Below, in pieces: positions 21,405 through 32,700 of a DNA stretch of 43,331 nt. Made by a program: the position numbers and the translations under genes. Under the pieces are notes generated by a model that ran no database searches, was not told the origin of the DNA, and saw only the letters and a program-made list of their open reading frames with translations. Every line of letters starts with the position of its first letter. Positions within the stretch are counted from its first letter, which is position 1. The DNA lies in contig JAQTUZ010000013.1 in the NCBI GenBank assembly GCA_028707065.1, forward strand, positions 1-43,331. Reading direction: 5' to 3'. Source of the DNA: Patescibacteria group bacterium. Lineage in GTDB: Bacteria > Patescibacteriota > Patescibacteriia > Patescibacteriales > WJLG01.

Positions 21405-22865
21405 ATGTCATATTATTTCCTTGACGGCTCGGTAAAAGACGAACTTGATTTCGATCTGCGGGAAATGTTTCCCGAAAATTGCGGTGTTTTTTTCGGCTTT
21501 GACATCGACGACGCCGCCTTTAATTGCATTCGGTCACTGCGGGCATTGGAGCCCCGCGGCGAAAAAGGCGCCGGAGCCATTTCTTTGCATCACAATCAGT
21601 TTTATTCCCGCCGGCGAGTCGGCAAGGTCAGTCTGGAATTCCTCGGTTACGACAAAAAGCGCTGCCGCCAGGAGTTTCCCGGCCGGATCGTCTTGGGCCA
21701 CAACCGGTATGCCACGATGGGGGGAGCCAATAAGACCAGTAACGTTCAGCCGTTTTTATTGGAAATAAAATGCGGCGAATGCGCGATGGCTCACAACGGG
21801 ACATTGTATGAAGCTCAAGCGATGCGGGAAAAGTTACTTAAGCGCGGCGCGGTTTTTTCCACTAATTCGGACACCGAGATTTTCTATCATTTAATGGCAC
21901 AATCCGGAGAAAATGACGTGGAAAAAGCTATCCGCTATGCGCTGAAGCGGGTTCCTGCCGCCTATTCTTTGATTGCAGTTTTTAAGGAGAAGAGTTTTGT
22001 GATCAAGGATTATCGCGCGACTCGCCCGCTGGCTCTGGCTAAACTGGGAAAAGGCTACATCGCTTGTTCGGAAACTTTCGCGATTGATCAGATTCCCGGC
22101 GCGGAATATTGGCGCGAGGTCAACCCCGGAGAAATGTTGGTTTTCGAAAAAGACCAAGTTCCGCGCAGCGTCCAATATGCCAAGCCCGATCCGCATTCTT
22201 GCGTTTTTGAACCGATCTATTTCATGCGGCCGCGCAGCCGGATCAACGGCTGCTATGTCGAGGATTATCGTTATGCTGTCGGCTTGGCCATGGCTGATGA
22301 TATTCGCGACGAAGTAAAAGAGCGGGGATTCGATTGTGTCATTCCTATCCTTGATTCGGGAGAATATTTCGCCAAAGGGCTTGCCTACGGTTTGAATCTC
22401 GAATATTTGGAAGCCTTGGCGCGAACCAAAAATTTCTCCGATAATGTGCAAGACCGTTCATTCACGGCGCTTAACAATAAAGAAAGCGACCGAATTATCC
22501 GGGGCAAGCATAATTTGCGCCGCGATCAGGTGAAGGGGCGCAGTCCGATTATGGCCGATGACAGCATTGTCCGCGGCAATACTTTGCGGCGGATTGCCCG
22601 GTGGGTCAGGGAGGCGAAAGCTAAGTTGATTGGAGCAGCCGTCAGTTTTCCGGCAATAACAAATCCTTGCCACGGCGGAATGGCCTTTCCCACCAATCAG
22701 GAATTAATGGCTCATGCCCGGACCATTTCTCAAATCAGGCAAAGACTTGCTTTGGATTCGTTGTTTTACCTTAGCGTACCGACCTTAAACCGGGTGACAG
22801 CGGAAAAGCTGAATATCGGCATCTGCGATGACTGCTATCGTTGCAAAAATCGCTGCCAAAAATGA
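21405..22865 (+). CDS. purF: amidophosphoribosyltransferase PurF
   Basis: PurF makes phosphoribosylamine from PRPP and glutamine, the first committed purine step. The glutaminase nucleophile is Cys26 (ENCGVFFGFD), preceded by a 25-residue leader that would be removed as a propeptide. GHNRYATMGGANKTSNVQPF and MAHNGTLYEA form the Ntn glutaminase site, and STNSDTEIFYHLM follows. The PRPP loop is MADDSIVRGNT (about residue 384). The C-terminus ends ICDDCYRCKNRCQK, a Cys cluster that could hold an Fe-S centre as in the B. subtilis type, though I cannot align those Cys with certainty. A strong CTGGAGGG Shine-Dalgarno site precedes the ATG. Length (486) is normal. Confidence 0.93.
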   Translation: MSYYFLDGSVKDELDFDLREMFPENCGVFFGFDIDDAAFNCIRSLRALEPRGEKGAGAISLHHNQFYSRRRVGKVSLEFLGYDKKRCRQEFPGRIVLGHNRYATMGGANKTSNVQPFLLEIKCGECAMAHNGTLYEAQAMREKLLKRGAVFSTNSDTEIFYHLMAQSGENDVEKAIRYALKRVPAAYSLIAVFKEKSFVIKDYRATRPLALAKLGKGYIACSETFAIDQIPGAEYWREVNPGEMLVFEKDQVPRSVQYAKPDPHSCVFEPIYFMRPRSRINGCYVEDYRYAVGLAMADDIRDEVKERGFDCVIPILDSGEYFAKGLAYGLNLEYLEALARTKNFSDNVQDRSFTALNNKESDRIIRGKHNLRRDQVKGRSPIMADDSIVRGNTLRRIARWVREAKAKLIGAAVSFPAITNPCHGGMAFPTNQELMAHARTISQIRQRLALDSLFYLSVPTLNRVTAEKLNIGICDDCYRCKNRCQK

Positions 22866-22888
22866 AAAGTCGATTTAATTACGTTATT

Positions 22889-22916
22889 AGCCGGGACCAG
22901 GGGGCCCGGCTTTTTT
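22889..22916 (+). terminator. purF terminator
   Basis: AGCCGGG (22889-22895) with CCCGGCT (22905-22911), then a T run. Confidence 0.92.
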
Positions 22917-22917
22917 C

Positions 22918-22946
22918 TTGCATTTTTATCTTTTTTCCTTTAAGAT
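22918..22946 (+). promoter_or_regulatory. possible ndk promoter
   Basis: TTGCAT (22918-22923), 17 bp, TAAGAT (22941-22946); GATAAT at 22944-22949 is an alternative -10. Confidence 0.45.
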
Positions 22947-23008
22947 AATATCAGAACAAAATGTTGGTTTCGGACCAATTATTTTTTTAACTATTCATCA
23001 TTATACTT

Positions 23009-23620
23009 ATGGCTATCGTCAAAAGAGAAAGAACTTTAGTGATCATCAAGCCGGACGGCGTGCAGCGCTCGCTGATCGGCGAGATCATTCGCCGCTACGA
23101 GCGGGTCGGTTTGAAATTGGTCGCTTTAAAAATGGTCATTCCTACCGAAGAGCACGCAGTCAAGCATTATCATGAAGTCGGGGGCGATGAATGGCTGGAA
23201 TCGGTCGGCGCCAAAGCCCGGGCAGCTTATGAAAAAAAAGGTTTAGTGTCTCCTTATAAAACCAACCGGGATAACGGCTGGGCGGTTTTGAAATCCAATG
23301 CCAAATATTTGTCGGCCGGCCCGGTGATCTGCATGGTTTGGGAAGGGAACCAGGCTTGCGCCATTGTCCGCAAATTGACCGGCGAGACCGAGCCGCTTTC
23401 GTCGGATATCGGTACGATCCGCGGCGACTTTACCATTGATTCTTATCAGGCGGCCGATACTGACCAGCGGAGCGTCCGCAATCTGATCCACGCTTCGGGC
23501 AACCCGGAAGAATCCGCCAAGGAAATAAAGATTTGGTTTGATGACGGGGAGTTGCTGGAATATAATCATATCCAGGAAAGAATGATCTATGACGTTAATC
23601 TGGACGGAATCAAAGAGTAG
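23009..23620 (+). CDS. ndk: nucleoside diphosphate kinase with an internal insertion
   Basis: Ndk transfers phosphate between nucleoside tri- and diphosphates through a phospho-His. The protein has the TLVIIKPDGVQR start, GPVICMVWEGNQACAIVRKLTG, GTIRGDF, and the active-site NLIHASGNPEESAKEI (His about 161). At 203 residues it is longer than the usual 130-150. Roughly 35 residues (GDEWLESVGAKARAAYEKKGLVS and on) are inserted between the HYHE helix and the GPVICMV strand, and the C-terminus extends through DDGELLEYNHIQERMIYDV. It follows purF and fits the nucleotide-supply theme of the block. Confidence 0.94.
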   Translation: MAIVKRERTLVIIKPDGVQRSLIGEIIRRYERVGLKLVALKMVIPTEEHAVKHYHEVGGDEWLESVGAKARAAYEKKGLVSPYKTNRDNGWAVLKSNAKYLSAGPVICMVWEGNQACAIVRKLTGETEPLSSDIGTIRGDFTIDSYQAADTDQRSVRNLIHASGNPEESAKEIKIWFDDGELLEYNHIQERMIYDVNLDGIKE

Positions 23621-23652
23621 TATTTAGTATCTGGTATTTAGTATTTGGTATA

Positions 23653-23676
23653 AAGCCCCTTAAATGGGGCTTTTTT
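23653..23676 (+). terminator. ndk terminator
   Basis: AAGCCCC (23653-23659) and GGGGCTT (23666-23672) around a 6-nt loop, followed by T's. Confidence 0.9.
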
Positions 23677-23738
23677 GGTTTAGCCAGGGGATTGGGCGAT
23701 GATGGCAATTTTTTATTTATATTTTGGCATAAATGTTG

Positions 23739-23744
23739 TATAAT
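23739..23744 (+). promoter_or_regulatory. -10 box of the giant surface protein gene
   Basis: A perfect TATAAT with no convincing -35 box. The ATG follows 16 nt later, giving a very short leader with AAGG close to the start. Confidence 0.5.
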
Positions 23745-23760
23745 AAAACAAAGAGCAAGG

Positions 23761-26700
23761 ATGGAAAAATTTAATAAAAAAATTACCAAGCAGCGTAATT
23801 TCGCGCCAATTTTTTTGATTGGCGGAGTTTTTGTTTTATGCTTTGCTTTTGCCGGTACGGCGCACGCAGCCACTCTTACTTGGACGCAATCATCTTGGCG
23901 CGGCGAAGCCACTTCCACTACGGCGATTTATCCAACTGATCAAATTAATTGGATCAATTATTCTTCGGCAACTAACATTGCCAGCTCTTCGCTCGTCGCT
24001 TCCAGCGGATTGATTTCATTTTGGCCTTTTAATGGCAATGCCAATGATAGTGTTGGTTCGAATAACGGCGTAGCTTCCGGCTCGCCGGCTTTTGTCACCG
24101 GAGTTTCCGGACAAGCTTATTCTTTCGATGGCGACAATGATTACGTGGAAGTTCCCGATAGCGACAGCCTTGATCTGACTTCCGATTTTACTATTTCCAC
24201 TTGGTTTAAAAAGTCGGAAAATGGGCGGATCGAAACTATCTTGGACAAGGGTTTGTATAACCTGGGAGTTAACGCCGACGGCCGGATATTTTTTAATTTA
24301 AGCGCTGACACCGGCACTTCTTCCAATGTCGGCACCTTGGAAGGAAATACTGCCGTGGCTTTTGCTGCGCACAACAACTCTCTATACGCCGCCACCTCCA
24401 ACGGACGGATCTATAAATATTTGGGCGGCAGCAGCTGGAGTTTTTTGAAAGTAGTCAATAATTATGGCATTTATGGCATTGCTTCCATGGTTTCTTTCAA
24501 CGGGAAACTTTATGTGCTGACTGAAGGCGAAGGAGTGATCTATGTTTACGACGACGTTAATGATTCTTGGCAGACGATAACTACGCCCGGCCCGGCCAGA
24601 TCGGCGGCGGTTTGGAACAACGATCTTTATATCGGAATGAACGAAGGCACTCATTCCTTGTATAGATATGAAGGCGGGAATAGCTGGGAGTTGCTTTATG
24701 CTTTGCCGACCGGCACTTATTTGAATACCTTGATGGTTTTTAATGGCAGTCTTTATGTCGGCGGCGGCGACGATGGCAAGATCTGGCGCTATGATCCCGG
24801 AGTCGGTTTGACCGAGGTCGGCGATACAACCGCTGATTGGACAACGGCGATGGGAGAATATAAAGGCAGTATGTATGCCGGTTTTTACGGCTCGAACACT
24901 ATTTATCGCTATGACGGCGGCACAACCTGGACGAGCGTCGGCACGCCAACGGGCGGAGGCGGTATTTGGTCGCTTATTTCTTACGGGGGAGATCTTTATG
25001 CCAGCGGTCCCACAACCTATCTTAATAAATACGGGGGTGGAACGACTTGGACCCAGATCGGCGCTGTCCAGGGCGAAAGATCGATTATATATAAGGGGAA
25101 AATATATTCGGGCAAAGGCACAGTTTATTCTTACGGCGAAGGCGCCGGTCTTTTTTCCACTTCCGCTATCGGCGACGATTGGAACTATGTCGCGGTCAGT
25201 TATTCGGCCGCGACCGCGGTTTTGAGCTTAAGGCTTAACGGCCAATTGGAAGCGACCACTTCGGTTGATTTTGCTTTGGCCACTTCTTCCAATGATCTCT
25301 TTATCGGCAAGGGCTATGGAACTTTTACCGGTAATAGCGGCTCTTCCGGCGAACAGAATTTTAAAGGGCTGATCGATGAAGTGAAAATTTACAGTCGCGC
25401 TTTATCGGCCGAGGAAATATCCGGCAATTATCTGACGGAAAAGAACGGCGAGAATAAAATTTTCCTAACCAAAGCTGCCGCTGCCGTCTCGCATACCGCT
25501 GACGCTGATTTTGCCGGGACCAATGATCAGACGGTTGTTTTGAGCAACAGTATTATATTAGCCTCATCTTCCGGATATTATGCCACCGGCACTTATGTTT
25601 CCCAGGCGATAAATATTCCCAATCTTAATTTTGGCTCGGCCGATTGGACTTCGATCCTGCCCGCTTCCACGACGCTCGCGGTAAAATTCCGCACCGCGAC
25701 TACTTCGGATATGGCCGCCGCCGCGCCTTGGGTGAATTGTCAGCAATACTGGAATGGCCTGGATATTTCCAACTCCTCTTGTGTTGCTGACGGGCATCCT
25801 TATTTGCAATATCGCTTGGAAATGAGCACGGCCAGCTCTTCGGCCACGCCGCAATTATCCGATATCACCTTAAATTACAATCGCTACAATACTTCGGGCA
25901 ATCTTGTTTCCTCTGCTTTTGACTGGGGGAGCGACGATAGTTATCTTGAAAGTTTGTCCTGGGCGGAAAGTTTGTCTTCGGGAACTAACGCGCTTGTTTC
26001 GCTGCGCACGGCTAGCACGACAGTTAATTTAAGTTCCGCTTCCTGGAGCGAAATCAGCCGCGGCGATTGCAGTATTGTCGGCGGAACGGCGACTTGCGCT
26101 TCATCTTCGTTGCCGGCGGCCATGAAAGACGGCGTTGCTGATCGTCTCGTGCAGTATAAAATAAATTTTACCGGCAGCGGTTCATCCACGCCGCAATTAT
26201 CTCAAGTTTATTTGGCCGCCGATGACGAAGTTGCCACGGCAGCTCCGACCCAGATCTACCGTTCGGCCGGCCCGGGAAATACCAACGAGCTTGCTTCGGG
26301 TACGATTTCATTTCTATTGACCATCTCAAGCAGTACCGCCACTTTTTCCGGCGGAACGCTTCCTTTTAATATCGGCGCGGGCGACGCGATCGTTTACGAT
26401 TCCGATGATTCCGGAACTTTGACCGCCGCTGACGACATCGTTTTCATTCATGGCCGATCTTCTTCCACCGCTTATACCGTTAAAGATCAATTCGGCGCCA
26501 ATACGGCAACGACCACGACCGGCAATGATGTTTGGGCGGTCTATCGCGCCTACACATCACTAGCCAATGCCGAGGCCGGTACAAAAAACACTTCTCTTTC
26601 TTCCTTGGGGATTACTTATGATTCCTGGTCGGACGGAAAAGATCTGACTGCCGCAACCGGCGCCAATCAGGTTTGGAACATCGCTTGTTATGCCGACGCG

Positions 26701-29700
26701 ACAGATACCGCCGCGGTTACGGTCGACGGCTGGACGACCGGCCCGGATAATTATCTTAGAATCTACACGCCTTATCTTTCTTCCGAGGTCGGCGCGAGCC
26801 AGCGGCATTTTGGAAAATGGGATGACGGCAAATATTCTTTAGCGCCCGCTACTAACAATAACACTCTGACGATTGCCGATAGTTTTGTGCGGATCGAAGG
26901 ATTGCAAATTAAATCAACCAGCTATAATTCTCCGGGCCATAGAGCTATTCGCGTCTACGACAGCGTTATTTTTCCCCAAGGTATTTATATCAGCAATAAT
27001 ATAATTAAGGAGGGGAATGTCGGCCAAACCGGCGGGAAGGGGATAGAGCTTAATCTTCGCTCCGATGCCACTTATTCCAATAATGTTTTTAATAATTTAG
27101 TTTATAATTTTACTTCTTTCAGTATTCAGACTTATGGAGAGAGCGCGACTGCCAAACAGAATTTATTCAACAACACCGCTCTTTTTGCCGGCAGTTATAG
27201 TTTTGATGATTTTTCCGGCACTTCCGCTGTGCTGAAAAATAATTTGAGTTATAACGAAGTAGGGGATTATTGCCCTACCGGGGTCAACGCTTCTTCCACA
27301 AATAACGCTTATATAATAAATGCTCCCGCCGGCGCCGGTAATAATATAAATCTTGGCATTGCTTGCGGCGGTTCGGCTTGCGCTTCCACCACTATTTTTA
27401 TGGATCCGGCCAATGAAGATTTCCGTCTCAAAGCCGGCTCGCCAGTCATTAATGCCGGCATTAATCTTGCTGACGACCGAGGTTTTTCTTTCAACTATGA
27501 TTATCAGGAAGAAGCTCGCGGCCCGGCCTGGGATGTCGGCGCGGATGAATATTATGACTTAACCGCTCCGGAAATTTCTTCTATCGCCAGTTCAACCACG
27601 GCCTATACCGCGACGATTACCTGGACCACTGACGAAGAAGCTACCTCGACAGTAAGCTATGGCCTGACTTCCGCTTACGGCTCGGCTTCTTCTTCCGATA
27701 TTTTCGCTTCCACCACGCATTCTATTACTCTGCACGGCCTAACCGCCAGCGCCACTTATCATTTTCAGATCAGCTCAACCGACGCCTCGGGTAATCGCGC
27801 CACCTCCAGCGATTATACTTTAACCACCGACGCAGCTCCTCCTGCCACTCAAATCTACCGTTCGGTCGGCCCGGCCAATACCAGCGCGCTCGCTTCCGGC
27901 GATGTTGCTTTTTTACTGACAATCGGCGGCGGTACCGCCACTTTTTCCGGCGGAACGCTTCCTCTTAATGTCGGGGTGGGCGATGTGATCGTTTACGATT
28001 CCGACGATTCCGGAACTTTGACCGCGGCTGATGACATTGTTTTCATTCATGGCCGATCTTCCAGCACGAGCTATACGGTGAAAGATGAAACCGGGGTTAA
28101 CACTGCCACGACTACGGCGGCTAATGACACCTGGGCGGTTTATCGCTCTTATACTTCTTTAGCCAAGGCCGTCGGCCTGAACACCGGCAATTCTCCTTAT
28201 TTAACGCCAAACACCGCCATTCCGGTAATTTTTGACGATCAGCTTGGCATAAAAAATATTTCCACCAACGCGACCGGCACCAACAAAATTTGGAACGTCG
28301 CTTGCTATGCCGATGCTCCGGATAACAACAATGGCAACGCCGTCTCCACCGTCGGCTGGACGACCGATGCTGATAACTATTTAAGAATCTATACGCCTTA
28401 CCTTGCTTCCGAGGTCGGTACGAGCCAGCGGCATTCGGGAATTTGGGATAATAGCAAATATAATCTCACCGACAGCAGCGCCATGCAGGTTCTGGCCATT
28501 TTATATATTTATAGCGCCTACACCAGGGTTGATGGCTTGCAAATTAAATCGGCGACTTCACCTCAATTTGCCGGATATTCTTACGGAATTTATCTGGCTG
28601 ATTCGAACCCGGGCGGATCAATGATCAGTAATAATATCATCAAAGAAGGCAATGCGAGCTGTACCTATGACAGCGGCGTGTACAGCCTGCAAAATCCCAT
28701 TTATCTTTACAACAATATCATCTACGGATTTAAAGGAGATCACTCCAGCGGCATTGGCAATACCGCCAGCGTCGCTTACGTTTATAACAATACTGTTTCC
28801 GATTCTTATTATGGAATTACCACTTCCTATGAAGGAGCGCTGCCGATGAATAATTTAGTCTTTGATAACGCGTTCGATTATGACGGAATTTATCTCGCCG
28901 ATTTGGATTATAACGCCTATGGCAATTCGTCGCCGTATTACGAAGGGAGCGGCGCGAGAAATGAGCATGGACTTAATCTGAGCGGCATTGCCACCTCCAC
29001 GATCTTTGCCGATGCGGCGGGTGAAGATTTTCGCTTAGCCTATGGCGCGCCGCTGATCAACGCCGGCACTAGTCTTTCGGCCGATCCTCATTTGTCGTTT
29101 AATACTGATATTCAAAATCAATCCCGTCCTTACGGTACGGCTTGGGACGTTGGCGCTGACGAATTTGATCACCCGCTCATTTACTCTATTGGCACCACCA
29201 CCACTTCTTACACAGCGACTATTACTTGGACCACGGATGTATCTGCCAGTTCGACCGTGAGCTATGGCACGAGCGCGAGTTATGACCTGGCTTCTTCCTC
29301 TGACGAATTGGTTACCCCGCATTCCATTACTCTCCACGGACTTAGCTCCAGCACTACTTATCATTTTCAGATCAGCTCGACCGATGCTTCCGGCAACCGC
29401 GCCACATCGAGCGACAAAACATTTCGCACTTCTGACATTGCTCCGCCGGAAATTTCCTCCATTGCCACTTCCACCACCGCGACCACGGCCACCATCACTT
29501 GGACGACCAATGAATTAGCCAGCTCGACCGTAAGCTACGGCACCAGTACCAGTTATGGTTTGGCCTCTTCTTCGGATGAACTGGTTACTCCGCATTCAAT
29601 CACTCTTCACGGCCTAACCGCCAGCACTACTTATCATTTTCGCGTTGAATCCGCCGACGCTTCCGGCAACCGCGCTACGACGAGCGATCACGCTTTTACT

Positions 29701-32700
29701 ACGGCCGAGGCGCCCGCTACCACCAGCATTTATTATTCTGTCGGCCAAACGACCGCTGATCACAAGACTGGCTCGCCGACGATCACTATTGTTGATGGCG
29801 TCGCCACTTTTTCCGAAGCGCAAACAGCGGCTAACTTTGGCGTGGGCGATAAGATCTCTTACGGTTCGGCCGAGGCCACGACCACCGTCTATATTTCCGC
29901 TAAGCAATCAACGTTGGTTTGGAATGTTATTACGGCTACCGGTGGCGAACCCGAGGCCACTACCACTTCTCTGGTACTTAAAATTTCCCATGTCTTTTCT
30001 TCGCTGGCAGAAGCTTTGCCTGCTGGCGCCGGCGGAGCGAAGGGCGCCGCTTATCTCAATACTTCCGACCTGACTGCCGGAAATTATGTTTTAAATATTC
30101 CTTGCTATTATGATACCGGCGCGGACACGGCCGTTGTGACGGTCGACGGCTGGACGACCGGCGCGGACAATTACATAAAAATTTACACTCCGAACGATAC
30201 GGCGACGGAAGTTAATCAGAGCCAGCGGCATAGCGGCGTCTGGGACGATGATAAATATCAGCTCGTGATCGCTGATGCTGCCAGCGGGACGATAATAACA
30301 GTCAAGGAAGATTATGTGCGCATTGCCGGCTTGCAGTTAAGATTTTTAGCCGATAGCAGCTCTGGCAATGATTTTGGAATTTGGGGTAATGCCGGCGGAA
30401 GCGATGTTGATTTTCGAGTTTCCAATAATATTATCAGGGGAACTTATAATGCGGGCGGTTATTTAGTCGGCATTGTTCCGGCTTATGAGGCCGGAAGCGG
30501 CGTGGTAAAAGTTTGGAACAATCTTATTTATGATTTTACCGGCACGCACGGCCAAGCTTTCGAAATAGAAGATTTGGAATTTTTCGGCTACATTTATAAT
30601 AATACGACCGTTAATAATGATATCGGGATACGCGACCACGCCAGCGACGGGTCAGTGGTAAAAAATAATCTATCTTGTTTTAATACCGATGATTTTGACG
30701 TGCCCCGCGCCTCTTCTTCCGTTAACAATGCTTATTCCCAGGGCATTGATCCCGGTGAAAATGGCCTGGATATTTCCGCCTACGCTTCCACGACGATTTT
30801 TGTCAATCCGTCTAGCGGCGATTTCCGCCTCAAGGCTGGCTCCCCGGTTATTGATCAGGGAGTTAATTTGTCCGCTGATTCCATTATTCCTTTTAATTAC
30901 GATATCCAAAACCAAGCCCGCCCGTTCGGCTCGGCCTGGGATATCGGCGCGGATGAATATTACGATTTGACTGCTCCGGTAATTTCCAATATCGCGACTT
31001 CCACCTCCGGCACCACGGCCACTATCACTTGGACGACCAATGAAGTCGCTTCTTCTACCGTAAGCTACGGCACCAGCATAAGTTACGGCTTAGCCTCTTC
31101 TTCGGATGAACTGGTCACTCCGCATTCAATCACTCTTCACGGCCTAACCGCCAGCACTACTTATCATTTCCGCGTTGAATCCGCCGATGCTTCCGGCAAT
31201 CGCGCCACATCGAGCGACAAAACATTCCGCACTTCTGACATTGCTCCGCCGGAAATTTCTTCCATTGCCACTTCCACCACCGCGACCACGGCCACCATCA
31301 CTTGGACGACCAATGAAGTCGCTTCTTCTACCGTAAGCTACGGCACCAGCACCAGTTATGGTTTGGCCTCTTCTTCGGACGAACTGGTCACTCCGCATTC
31401 GATCACTCTTCACGGCCTAACCGCCAGCACTACTTATCATTTCCGCGTTGAATCAACCGACGCTTCCGGTAACCGCGCCACTTCCAGCGACTACACTTTT
31501 ACCACTAACGCAGCTGCTCCCGCTACGCAAATTTACCGCTCGGTCGGAGTGGGCGGAGAAAATGAAATTGCTTCCGGCACTATTACCGCGCTTTTGACTA
31601 TCGACGGTTCGGGCAATCTGACTTTTTCCGGCACGACCATGCCTGATCGCGTGGGCGTGGGCGATGCGATCGTTTATGATTCTGACGATTCCGGAACTTT
31701 GACCGCGGCCGATGATATTGTTTTTATCTATAGCCGGTCTTCTTCCACTGCTTATACTGTTAAAGATCAATTCGGCGCCAATACTGCCACGACCACAACC
31801 GGCAATGACACTTGGGCGGTTTATCGCGCCTATACTTCTCTCTCCAAAGCCGAGGCTTCAACTAACAATACTTCGATTTTGCCAAGTTATGATACTTGGT
31901 CCGGTGGCAGGAACATTTCCCAAAACGCCACTGGCACTAATGAAATCTGGAATATCGCCTGCTATGGCGACGCGACTGATACGGTGGCCGTTATTGTTGA
32001 CGGCTGGACTACTGCCACCACCAGTTATTTAAGATTTTACACTCCTTATCTTCCGTCAGAAGTTGGAACAAGCCAAAGGCATTCTGGGGTTTGGGATATA
32101 AACAAATATCATTTGGTTGACGGTGAAAGCATAAGATTGAACAGCAGTCATGTCAGAATCGAAGGTTTGCAAATAAGATCAAATGGTGGAGCTGGAATTG
32201 ATAATTTTGACGGCCCCTATGATGATATTTATATTTACAATAATATTGTTAGGGGTAGTGCGACAGTGACAGGTGGCTATAATTGGGGAATTTGGCTTGA
32301 AAACAGTACGGCTATTAACCAGAATTTTGTTTACAACAACATAGTTTATGATTTTATTGATACTTATGGATACGGTTTGTATTCAAGCAGTCTTACTTCT
32401 CTTTATAATAATACGGTCTCTAAAAATACAAACGGTATAACCAGTTATAGTGGTAAGGCTTGGAATAATTTGTCTTTTGACAACACTACCGATTATACCG
32501 GCACTTTTAATAATGATTCCGATTATAACGCTTACGGAAATACGGCGCCCAATTTTAGCGGCGGCGGAACGAACAATGCTCACGGCTTAAATCTCTCTGG
32601 CTATGCCTCAACCAGTATTTTCGCCAATCCAGCCAACGATAATTATCTATTGAAAGCCGGCTCTCCGGCAATTAATGTTGGCGCCAATCTTTCCGCCGAT

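Noticed and set aside
23692-23760. Upstream start of the giant protein at 23692
   Set aside because: It would place 23 residues before the signal peptide and precedes the -10 box, so it would not be on the transcript.
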